This document shows positions 12,501-25,800 of a stretch of 64,000 nucleotides of DNA, piece after piece. Within the stretch, counting starts at the first letter, position 1. The number at the start of each line of letters is the position of its first letter. Source of the stretch: Micrasema longulum (Eukaryota; Arthropoda; Insecta; Trichoptera; Brachycentridae); assembly GCA_022494885.1 (NCBI GenBank), contig JAGVSM010001290.1:1-64000 (forward strand), written 5' to 3'. A model generated the notes under the pieces. The model had not been told where the DNA came from, made no database searches, and saw only the letters and a program-made list of their open reading frames with translations. A program made the translations under genes and the position numbers.

Positions 12501-15500
12501 TCACCGTCTGCCCAGAAGACCACCAAAGAGATAGAAAGACAGCTGAAAATCGGCGTCTCAGGAATCACCCTCTAGACAATGACAGATCAACCGATCTTAA
12601 CAAAGAAGAAAAATAAGACTTTTTATTCAAAATTGAAATGTGTTTAAGATTACCTGAGACTTAAATAGAGGCGATTTGTCTGTTTGGGTCAGGAGTTTGC
12701 AGCCAAAAGATAAGCCTTGCAGACGCCATATGGTCCATCTAGAGGGCTGACAAGAGATAAGTCGTTTGGAAGATAATAATCTTTAAACGAATATATACAT
12801 TTATACGAGATTTTCAGAATTATTTTTTTCCAGTTCAGAGCCACATGGGAGCGTGATGTTTTCAAATGACTCTTCAAAAAATTACTAAATAAATCATGTG
12901 TATTACTATGAAAATTTCGTAAGCCGGATGTCGGAAGGAAGTCATTCCACATTTGTCGCGAAAACCTGGCGGGATATTGCCGGTTCCGTTTCCGGTTTTG
13001 AATGAATGAGAGTTGCTTTCTTGTTGACAAAACACTCGGCTTTAAGGGCTGGGACGTGAAAATTCGACAATCTAGCTGCGAAGATTGAAGTTTTATAGAG
13101 GGTAAAAGGGCTAATTGGTCTAATAAATGAGTGAGGACGTACCAAATATTTTATTTAATAACTTACAGTTACACAACAACAAACCACCACACCGTTTTTC
13201 CGCCAGGGTAGGCAGAGAGGATAGAACGCCACATCAAATTTAAATAATTTAAGGATAAAGTAAATGTATAAAGTTTTGTATAAATTTAAGTTTTGTTTGA
13301 ATTTATATAATAAAAACAGGTGAAAATTTTATAAATTTATGAAGTTTTATAACGAAAACGTTTTTGAATTACATGTATTTAAATTTTATTAAAACTATAA
13401 CAGGGGCCGCTAGTTGGTAGTTCCATCGACAGCTATGTCCCCGGGCCCAGGGGTAATTAAGTGATTCTCTGAAAGCACATATTTTTTGCATGTTAAGAAC
13501 GGAAAAAAAACTCTTTTTAATAAAAAAGAGTTTTTCATTAATGAAATGAAAAGGTAACACTTTTACATACTAAGCATAGTTACAAGCGCTGTACATTTGT
13601 AACAGAATGTACGTACCGTATTGTAAATAAAAGACGTTGCTTGCCAAACATTTAATTTTGAAAAACAGTAAAGGTACCGGCACGAAAATTTCATTCTAAA
13701 ACACTTCGGTTCAGTTTTGAGGAGAGGAAAATGGGACCGCCAAACGTCGATTTTGGCGATTTTAGTTACGCAAAACCAGTCCGACGTGGAGTTTTCTTTT
13801 CCGCAAAGTATCGGGGAGGCATTTGCAAGAGAGTGAAAAATGCTCTAATTTTTACCGCGCCCAAGAAAACATTTTTTGTATCCAATTTCCCGTAGGGCTG
13901 AAGTTCCTCATTGTACTGCAAAGTTTCTTGAAAATGTACGAAAAAAATATTTAAATAAAAACGAACTACTTTGTACGACGTCACTAGTAATGATAAGAAA
14001 GATTTCCGGTTTAATAAGCGTCAACGGACCAATCGGCATAACTGACGGAGAAGAATCGGAAAAGAACTTGAGACGTCACACGCGAAGTTATTTCAGAATC
14101 GGGTTGTGGTCCCGCGGCTAGTGTTGCGGACTCACAGATCAGAAGTCCGAGGCTCGAAACCCACTCTACCCCAACTTGATTTCCATTTTCTGATAGTGAG
14201 TTATTTACAACTCGTTGAAAATGGCCACCAAAATAGAAATATTTTGGTAAACTATAAGAACGCAAATATATCTTTTATTTAAAAAAAAAAGCGAAACTTA
14301 AACAAAAGTTTAAAAAAAAATGTTGTTCAGTTTAATAGTTTATTAACAAATAATAAAAAAAAAACTGAATTTCCTCATTATCTGGCATCGTATATGCTCT
14401 TAAATATAGGTACAACTAAAGTTTATCTACTACTCCAGTTTCTGTCTTACGTAAAGATGTTTTTTCTTTTTACCCTCAAAGAGAATAAACAAATCGTCAG
14501 CACAATCTTCCCCCTCCCTAGCTCCTGTTCCGCCACTACCCTCGAGGGCGCCGGCGCCCGCAAGTGACGTACGGGACCGGATATAGAGTGGAATGAAGAC
14601 CGCACAATGGGGTCACTCGAGCCGACGCTCATATTTTATGCTATATTTATTAATTACCGTCTTGTAGTGACCCAGAGTGCCAGCTTATCGGGAACAATCC
14701 GATTTCTTACATTCTTTTGTAATTCTGAACGGGTGGTTTTTGAAGCGCGGTACAATGAACGAAGCAAATATTTGTTGGAAAAAGTTTTTTTTAAATTTTG
14801 TCCGAAAAAATGAACAAAGACATTTATATTTTTTGAATGATATTTAATTTTATTTATTTTACATTTTTATTCATTTTCTTTTATTCAGGAAACATACAGT
14901 ACAGTTACAAAGTTTAATATTTTACACAATTAGACTTAATTCTAATGAACCAGTGAAGTTTCCATATTAAAAAGCAATTATATGTAAGTTTAATTATGAA
15001 AGTATAAAAAAGAGAAGGAAAAAGAAAACATAAATGAAAGTTGTTTAAAAATTAAAATTTAAGTGAAAAAAATATATTTTAAGGTTTGTAGTTTGTAGTG
15101 AGTATTTACAAATGGAAATAATATTAAAAATGAAGGAAATTTGTAAGAGTAATTAAAAATTAAGAATGGAAATAAAGAATGAAAAACATGCTCAGATGTA
15201 AAAATAAAATAAAATAGTAATAACATTTTTTTAAAAAAAGGAAAAACATATACACATATTTATTTTAAGGGATTCAAAGAAACGATGAGAAGAATCTTTA
15301 AGTGAAATATAAGACAGTAAATTTAAATTTAGGTCAATTTAAAAAACATCTTCAAAATCCGACAAATTAATGTTCTCCGCGAAAATAAATCATGTAGCGT
15401 ATTCTGTCGTTTCAACTTTTGGCCACTTTTTTCAACAATAGGAAAATATCACATTTAAAAAAATATATACATATTTATTTAAACGCTTTGTAGGCTTTTA

Positions 15501-18500
15501 CGTGTTTTACACATATATATAAATACAAATAAAGAAAGACATTTGTTTTACACAGAAGAAACAAAAATATTAATGATTTATAGAAGAAAAAGAAAAAAAA
15601 ATATTAAAAATATATTCTTTACATATTAGTATAAAATATTTGGGTATACAAACATATAGTTCATGCGTATATTGCAGTGGAATGAACAGAAGTGCAATTT
15701 TAAATATGAAGACATAAATCCATTTTACACAAAAGTAGCAAAAAATAAAAATGAATTAAAAAGAGTAAGAAACATCTCCTTTCCTTCTCCTTCCTTAATC
15801 TCTCCTCCTTTCCTTTTTCCTCTTTCCTCTTTTTTCCTTTTTCCATTGAGTAATAGTTTTGATTTAAGGTAATTTATAAACAAATACGTTTATTCCTATT
15901 TTTATATATTTTTAGCTTTTTAATCTTTTTTCTATTGAATATGTTCTGTAACTTGAATTATAAAAATAAAACTTTTATTTTATTGGTTGGTTGGAAGAAA
16001 TTGCCATTTAGCAATAGGGCGGCCAATGTACAAATAACATTATGTACAAAAAGTTAAATAAATAAAAAATAATAATAATAATAAAAACTTCATTACATAT
16101 TAGTAGCAAATATATGGGTACACGAGTACATACATAATAATGCATACATGTATTGCAGTGGAGAGAACAGAAGAACAGTTATATTAAAATAAGAAGAAGT
16201 TTAAAAAATACTAATTTAGAGTACCGGTATAAGTCAATAAACGGAAAACAATCAAAATCAACATAGTATTATTAAGGTATTTAAATTTGAGGATAGTTAA
16301 TTGATACACTGCCTTTTAAAAATCAAATATGAATTAATAAGGCTCAATCAAATACTTTCTAGTAAAATAATCCATTTTTCTACTTATTAAAGCCATGAAA
16401 ATATTTTTTAAATTTATTCTTTTGAAATCCCTTGAAAACGCTTCTTTGCTTTGCCGATGCCAAGATTTTCATGCATTTAACAAAAAATTTAATAGTCTTG
16501 ATATATTTAACACTTCATATAATAGGTATAGAAGATAACTAATAGGTTTGATTCCAAATAAGAGAGAATAGACATTTTGTATCTTTTCTTCCTCTTAATC
16601 ATTAAATCAAATGCAGTTTTCCACTCCTACTTTCCTTTAATAATCCTTCACCACTCCTCATCAATTTCCATCATTTCCATCCCACCATCTCCTTGTTTTA
16701 TCCATATTTCTTTTACTTAAATATGTAGTATATTTATTCTTTATATAGTTTAAAACATCGTCGCTTTATTGTAGTATAATTTAGAGAATATATTTTATTG
16801 GGTGGCATTAAATTAAATTATTATGGATAACTTATATAGCGCCATTTTCGAAATAAAATACCTCAAGGGCGCTTTACATGGTGATTCTATTGTTAAATTG
16901 ATTTAATTGAAGCTTTTGAATTTGTAATTTAATTAAAACAATTCCTACAAACAGGCCCTACTATGTTTACATTTTTTCTAGTTTTTATTTGTATGTATTT
17001 AACCTGTACATCTGTTTGTATTCGAAATAAATAAAATTAATAATACGTAACGTATCGCATTTATTAAATTTTGACCTTTTGTCATTCCAATACGTACTTT
17101 GTACGAAGAGACTGTCGTACATTATTTCATCCACATTTATTTACAAATATTAGTGATAATTATTTTTTTAGTATTATCTCTGTAAGAAAAGGTAAAATAC
17201 TGCAAAGTGCACAAATTCACAGTGAATATAAATATAATTTACATTTTCAAAATCCCTTGTAAAAACTACGCGACAATAACGGCTCATACAAATAATAAAA
17301 AAAATGCCAAACATTGTAGACGAACACGAATCTTGACGTCACGATCAATCGTGGCGCGTTTTGGTGAAAGCGAATTTTTTAACAATTTTATTTTGAAAAA
17401 TTATAAATGAAAACATTTATCCACAATATCAATATTGATTTTGGAAATACAATTAATTTTTCTAAATCCATTTCACATATTTTTATCGGTATTCGTAGTA
17501 TGTGATATTTCCCTTTTCCGGGGTTTTTTTCGAAACAGTGCGTGTTATTGTTTTTGCTTTGATTCCGCAAACCAACGTAGCCCGATAGGAAACAATCCAA
17601 TGGGGTCAAATTGCAGGATCGTGGAAGCCAATTAACAGTGCTATTTCTGAAAATACTCGTAATGCTGTAGCAAAACTTGTCACGCAGTAAAGGGCAAATT
17701 CATGGTTCACGAAAAACTTTACGCGTTGGGCGAACTGAACACTGATTTTTACAGTACATGCATTTCCACAATTTGCAATTGAACGTGGTTATGCAGTAAA
17801 CTGCCAGCCATTAAAAATAAAATTGAGATATTAGCACTTTTGTGAAAACGGTGAATTATCAAATCTACACAACACTAGAACACTTTGAAACGCTTTTTAC
17901 TTTGACAAATGATAAAAAATTCATTCATTTGTTTTTTTATAATACGAAAAAGAATTCAATTATGTATTCGACCAGTTTTATTGATTTTTATATTCTGACT
18001 GACCACACAACATTTTTTTTTTTTGAACATTTATTTATTAACCCTTACGGATTATTACATTCATTTTACAAAAATAATATTTATTCTCCTCTGTTATTGA
18101 TAATAGTTAAGACTTTTGTTTAGTTTTGTCTTGTAGTTTATTGTTTGATTTCAGTCCCTGGTTTATTAGTCTCGACTGTCCTTGTCTCGTTTTAGAAGGT
18201 TGTTTATGATATTTTTTTGATATTCTCGTATTATGTTCATGTTTGCTACAATTTTTTTCAAGTTTTGGTTCTTTGTCTACAATTACATCAGTGGTTAATT
18301 TATGGATAAGTTTTAATGATTCTAGTTGAAAGAGTTCAGCTATATTTAATTGCTTAGTTTGTCTAAAAATTTCTTTAGTTCCTGTTAGATAATATGTGCA
18401 TTTATCAGAAAACAGCCTGCCCTAGAAAAAACTATGATATGTTGTGTCATTGTGTATTGAACATAATTTTTTTTTTATTCAACAATGTTTTGGGTATGTC

Positions 18501-19850
18501 CTAATGCTTGCAGACTGGCTGGAGTTTCTCCCAAGGGAGTTGTTCATATTAAAATTTGTTGCGACAGAGAGGAAAAACATTTTTGAGAAGGGAATACGGG
18601 AGTTTAGGCATTTACAGGGCTTATGACCTATCACTGGCTGGTTTAAGTTGATACTTTACACGCTGTGAAACATTCACCATTCTGCCTATGTTTGATCATC
18701 CACATCTCAAATGCCTAGACTACCATTTTCCCTTCTCAAAGATGTTTTCCCTCTTTGTTGTAATCAATTTTAATATTTTTTATATATTTACATTAGGGTA
18801 GTTAATCGTAAATAATCACTTCATTAATTTGTTATAATAACTTTAAAAATAAATTCATTGAAATTTCGGTGATTTTTCTAAGTCTAGCTGATCACACGAC
18901 CATTAATATGCATTTTACAGAAAACAGCCAGATCTAATATTGAATCATACCTCATTCAAACTTTGAATGTATGAGATGGCATGTTATATATTTTTTTTAA
19001 TGCATGTGTTTATATATTAGCGAATTTATAAAACTAAATACTTTCGTATTTATCCACTTTAATTTGTTTACGAAATTTAGTTTTCTGGAGGCATTTATCA
19101 TCCTTATGTATCTTTTTTGGGTGATACCGTGTATGTTGGATTTGATCCGACGTTTCGGCTACCATTGCAGGAGCCATCTTCAGAGAAAACAGTTTTCCGG
19201 ATAACAGTGACCGTGAAAACCTTCGCACCTATTTATTTATCATCCTATTTGCATTTATACCTTAAGATTTTCCTAGTGGTATGGATTTTTTCTGCAAATT
19301 GAAAAATCCGTTTTTTGAGATAAACATTATTTTCTAAAGGCGACTATTACAGCCTTTAGCATGAAAGTGGTATTGATTCTTTATAGAATTGTTACGACAC
19401 TCGATAACACCAATATCTCATTTTTTCGAAATTGTAAACTGGCTGCTTTTTGAATAACTACATTCAATTGTTATTCGAGCGTGAAGCGCTCCATTATTCA
19501 TTTTAGTACTATTACAGAGCACAAATGTAAAAAAAATGTCACTCTTAGTTTGACATGAGACAGTAATACTAACCTGTAATTTTTTTACTCGGCAGTATTT
19601 CATGGACCTTATTAATTTAAATTTGTAAAAATAAAAATGTAATATTTTGTAACGCGACCGACGCACAGTGGGCCCAAATTCACAAAACACGATAAAAATT
19701 ATGTTTTTATAATTTATCACTAGAAATATGTTCAAAATAATATTTTAATAATTTTTAAGTTTCTGACTTAAAAATAGGCAACAACAGTAAGCAAAAATAA
19801 AATATTTATAGATTTTTTTGTTTAAAGTTTTTGAAATTCTTTTAAATATT

Positions 19851-19887
<37 letters not shown>

Positions 19888-22800
19888 ATTCACTATCTGT
19901 TAAATCAGATTCACCATTAGTGTCCATTTGCATGTTTTTAACCATGTATTTTTACCAATATTTTGAGTTTGTCCAAACTTTTGTATACAAGGACTGGATC
20001 CAACTCCCTGAGGAGCTGTTAATATTAGCATATTACAACAGAGATGAAGAAAACTTTCAAAAGGTAATATGGACGTCTAGGCATGTACAGGGTGTACGAC
20101 CTGTCATTGACTGGTTTAAGTGGCCACTTTACACATTGTTTAACATTCACCATTCTGCCCATATTTGAACATCTATATCTCTTCAATTCTTTCATTTGTT
20201 GATGTTTGTGAAGTTGAAAAACTTTACACTTTTTATCGCGAATTCTGAATTTGGTTCCACAGTGCGACGCGACGCCTGGGTTTTCATTTGTCTTTCGTAT
20301 GTCTAAATTTATGAAAATCTTTGCCTTGAAAATCCCCTCGATGATTTTTTGATTATAAATGGCGGAGTTATTTGGAAGTATTTTTAAAATCAATTAATCA
20401 TTTTTTTTAAATTTATGTCCCGGAAGCTTATGTTGAAAATACTTTAAATGTTGTAATTTTTTTTAGCTCGATGCGTGGCCATTTTGCCTTGCAAATTAAC
20501 TGCGTGTTCAACACTCGACGTTGGTTATACAGTACTATATACAGTTCGTTAAGTGTTATTTAATGTAAATTTTATAGGCTCAGTAGGTAAGAACTCCGCT
20601 AATTTAATACCTGACAGGGGTGGATTTACACTGTTTGTTTAAGTTTTATGTACATCTGAAGCTTGTGGTAATAACAGCTAATCATTTTGCGTACTTATTA
20701 ACACTACGCAATAATCCAAAACGAGTTGCTCTCTAAATTTATTGTTTTATTTTATTTATACATTCACAAACAATTTATTCGTTTTTATTTATTGGGACAC
20801 AAGACACAAGTCCCAACTTCATGAGACTAAAGTTATGTGCTGAGTTGGGACGAACAATATGGAACAAACAACAGAAAAACCATCACGCAGTTCCGCTGTA
20901 AGGGTAGACAGAGAGGATAGAACACCATGTCACTCTATCTTTGCATACGGAGCTCGCTTCCTCTACATTCACGCATCTCTTTATGCACGCGCGCCGATTA
21001 TTCCGACTTTTGACATGTCCATCTTCAAATATTTGGTAGATTTGGGCATGCCATGTCTTTCTCGGTCTACTTCTATTTCTACATACATAGAAATTCTCAG
21101 CTAAAATCTCTTTGGCCGTCATTTAGCTGTCCATTCGCTCTACATGTCCAAGCCAACGCTCAGATCCTTTCTTAATCACGACATTTGTGCATCTATCGTA
21201 CATGGTTTTACCACACATTTGCGTGAAAGATTGCATTTCGACAGCAATCAGCCTACTTTCATCCCTGTTTTTCATATTCCATAATTTGCTCTAATACATC
21301 GGGGCCGGCACCAGGACTCCACTGTGAACTGTTATTTTTTTCCTCGGGTTGATTTAAGTTTGATTTTCATTAAATAAATTAACTAAATCATTGAAAAGTT
21401 AACAAGGAATTTCGAACTCAAATCTCTCCCCCTAAGTAAAAACCAGTCCAGAACCCCTCTTAAATTTTGAAAATCTCGAGAATTTGATGAGCCCTTCTTA
21501 AAAATTAAATACTTTCCTCTGACCAAAGTCGGGTTTTGGATACCTATTGGAAAATTAATATTAATTTTCGTCATAATTTTCCTATGTACAACCAGCAGTG
21601 CATCGGCATTCCAATCGATCCAATTTTACTACACGAAGGTAAGGTGATCAGGCTTACACTCCAGGTGTCAGTATGTGGAAAATTAAATATTGCTGCTTAG
21701 AATCTCCTTTAAAACCTATATATCACATCCCCCAGTCAGGAATCAAACCTTATCAATACAAATTCCGTGTCCTATGCAAAACTTGGTCCGGAAAGGGAAA
21801 TAGTGATGATTATGATTATAATAAAAAAACAGTTTAATTATCTTATAATGAAATGGACACTCTAAATTTTTTATTCTTCTAAGTTTAATTAAATTTATTT
21901 AAAACAATTATTATTATTGTTATTTATTTTATATTTTATTTGTTCCTATAATGATCCATATAACAAAAAACAATAACGTATCCCTAACTCTATTCTATGA
22001 GGCCAAGATGGCTCCGTGTTGAGTTGGGATACAACCTTTTTTTTATTACAATATTTGAGTTTGTACAAATGTTTGAAGACAAAAGACTGAATTTCACCCC
22101 CTCGGGAGTCATTAACATTTTAACAAATTACAAAAGGGACGGAGAATACTTTGAAGAAGAAAATATGGAAGTCTTGGCATTTACAGGGCTTACGACCTGT
22201 CATTGGCTGGTTTAAGTGGCCACTTTGCACACTGTGTAACATTCACCATTTTGCCTATGTTTGAACATCCATATTTCCTCAATTCTTCCATTTGTTGATT
22301 TTAGTGAAGTCAAAGAGCTGAAACCTTTATCATATGGGTGAGATTCATCGGGCTGAACCAATTCACCTGCTAGGCAACGCCTGAAAACAATTTTACATTT
22401 TTTTTCATCTTCTTTTACTAGGTAGTTAATTTAACAATGTTTTGAGTATACAGCCTGTCTGCAAGCATTTAAATATACTCAAAGAATTGTTGAATATGTG
22501 TACCAATTATATAAAGTGATACGTTTATATCTCTAAATATATTTTTCAGAAAAATCTCTCGCTTCACTATTTTTCTTTAAAAGTTTTCTACCCATTTTGA
22601 GTCCTTTATATTTGGCATTAAATCATTAAATATTTTTCAAGCAATTATATGATATAGATTTTTACCAAAGGAGGTTGATACAGGTGGGCTAAAACAGTTT
22701 CATTGTGTTACTGTGCAAGTATTTATAATAATAATAATCACGGTTTATTAACAAAACAATATAATTTCTTTATCTACTACATACATACTTAGGTAATAGA

Positions 22801-25800
22801 TTTCTCTGGATCATGTCTAGTCTGCCTAACTAGGTACAAACTGTTTTAAGGTAGACATTTTTATGCAAAAATAAACAATAACGTGACTACCTGTTAGTTA
22901 ATTTATGAAAGAGTTTTACAATATTTAAATATACCATTTATTATTTTAGAATATTTTTGAGTAGGTTTTCCGATTTTTCTCTACCTAAATAAATTTATTT
23001 ATAAATTTATTTAATTGAATTCGAGTCACGATTTTGTAATGTTCGGGTAACATATTAAATATTTTGGGGCCCAGGAACCTGAAATTTCTTTGCCCGAATT
23101 CAGAGTTTCTGGTAGACCCCATGACCCATCCTTCAGTTTGACTTCTGGTAGTGTGGGAGTGTTCCTTTTGGTATTTGATAACCTTTTTCTTTTTTCTAGG
23201 TGAAGGCAGATGGGAGCAGCTCCATCCTTCAGGAGAGAGGCCCCCAAGTCTCCAGGAGCACAGTGCAGTGGGGCACGCCGGCTCTATTTATGTCTTCGGT
23301 GGGGAAGTTGGCTTCTCTGGTACTGAAACACCCCTGTGGGTCTACGACGTTCAAGTATGTTCAAAGTCCCAAATTATTGACCGTATTTAATCTTTTTCTT
23401 ATTTTGTACGTTTTTAAAAAGTATTTTTTACCTATAAAAATGTGCAAGATAGTGTTAATCTTAAAGAAGACCCCGAGAGTAAATGTGGTCTGGCTTTTCT
23501 TCATACAATCGTATTCTCGTATTTTCTCCCTGGATTATGGCATTAGAGCGGTGTTTTTTGTTTACACATTATATAGATATTTACCATTGGTTTGGTTTTT
23601 TGATAAATAAGAGGGTTCAGTGGTTTTATTTTTTTTAAAAATTAATTTGTTAATAGACAATTAAACTAAGCCAAGTCTTGTTCTTGGGTCGGCCTCGTGG
23701 TGTAATGGTCAGCGCGTTTGCCTACCATGCAAGCGATCTCGGGTTCGATTCCCGACATGGTTGATATGAAATATTTATTTAAAAGGGTGATTTTACACTA
23801 GAATTTTTCATAGTACCTGGACTGGTACCGGAAGCGTAAGACTGATCATATTATCTCCATGTTACAAAAAAATAAAAATGATCAAGATACGCTGCAATTC
23901 GTGTACTAACGCAGTGCCATATGCACCATTAGATGCGGAAAGGGAATGATGATGATGATGAAACAAAGCATAAAAAAAATTATTTATCGTATAAAAAGCG
24001 CTATGATTTTTTGGAGTTTTGTGTTTCTGAAATTACTTCGCGTGTGACGTCTCAAGTTCTCTTCCGCTTCTTCTCGGCCAGTTCTTCCGATTGGTCCGTT
24101 GACGTACCGCAAACCGGAAATCTTCCACAACTCTCTTATAATTGGTGATTCATATGAACTAGTGACGTCGTTTAAAATAGTTCGTTTTTATTAAAATATA
24201 AAATAAAAAAAAATCGTACATTTTCAAGAAACTTTGCCGTACAAATGAATGCTTTATTTTTTACCGCGCGCAAGAAAACATTTTATGTGTGCAATTTCCC
24301 GTAGGATTGAAGTTCCTCAACATATATGAAAAATAATTTTAAAAACGGAAAAGATACCGACACAGGAAATTTCAGTTTGATACCTTTTCTGAAAAAAAAA
24401 AACTATTTTTTTTCAGTTTTAGCGTGCCGAAAACGGGACAACGAAATGTCAATTTTATTTAATCAGTCCAACGTGCAGTAGTCTTTTTTGCATAGTAACA
24501 AAATGATCTGGATCCGCATATCCTCTTAACAGATTGGGCGCTTATCTCATTAAAATAGATTGATTGTCCATCAATCAACAAATTTCCGTTTACTGCAATC
24601 GTTGTCTAATAAATAACGCAAATTAAATCAACAAGTTGATTATAAAGTCTTCTTCAGAAGTCTGTGACTTTCGGGTTGAACTCGGTAAACTAACGTAAGA
24701 CAAACTTAACAAATTACAACAGGGATGGAGAATACCTTAAAGAAGGCAATATGTAAGTCTAATCATTTACAGGGCTTGTGAACTGTCAATGACTGGTTTA
24801 AGTAACCACTTTACACACTGTAAAACATTCACCATTTTGCCTATGTTTGAACATCCATATTTCTTCAATTCTTCCATTTATTGATTTTAGTGAAGTTAAA
24901 GAGCTGAAACCTTTATTGTTGTGAAAAGATTAATTTGACTGAATTATTTCACATACTAGGCAACGCCTGAAAACAATTTTTCAATTTTTAAACTTCTTCT
25001 TAGACCAGTTGGTTTTGAATATGGATGTTCAAACATAGGCAAAGTGATGAATGTTACACAGTGTGTGAAGTGGCCACTTAAACCAGCCATTGACAGGTCA
25101 TAAGCCATGTAAATATCTAGACTTCCGTATTCTTTTCTTTAAGGTATTCTCCATCCCTGTTGTAATATGTTAATCTTAACGACTCCCGAGGGGGTGAAAT
25201 CCAACCGTTTGTCTACAAACATTTGGACAAACTCAAATATTGTAATAAGACAAACTTATTGAAACTTCCGTACAAAAAGATTAATATTTTTATTATTATT
25301 ATGGATATCTTACATGGCGCCATTTTCGTAATATAATACCTCTAGAGCGCTTTAAAAAGTGATTATATAAATGAACAATTTAATTTAAACTTTTTTAATT
25401 TGTAATTTAAGAAAAAAAAACTTTGTCATCACATTGTAAAAATTTATTTAAATAATTTAGAAAACAACTGAATTTTAAGTTTTTGTTCAAGTTTGGGTTT
25501 GTCTTGCGATATGGGAGGTCATATTTCAGAATAACGAGTACGGGACATTATAATTTTTTTTCTAAAATATTTACGCAATAATTTTAAAATAAAAGTCCTG
25601 TTGAATTGTACAAGTCGTCAGCTGGTTCTTCTATATTGCTTCGATTGTTTAGTACTTTAAACATATAATTATAATATACCAAAAGGCGCATAGAATCAAG
25701 TTTGCATACATCGCACCGTGTCCAAAAGTTTCCCAATTACTCCCCCCCCTCCCATTATTACGTACTTTATAGGGACAGTGGGACAAAATAAATATATATC

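Noticed and set aside
17842..18123. 93-codon plus-strand ORF
   Set aside because: Phe/Ile/Tyr/Lys-rich composition as expected by chance in AT-rich DNA; no motif.
23688..23770. tRNA-like sequence in the kelch intron
   Set aside because: Same head as at least five other SINE1 copies in the window, with a shared 3' body and GAT tail.
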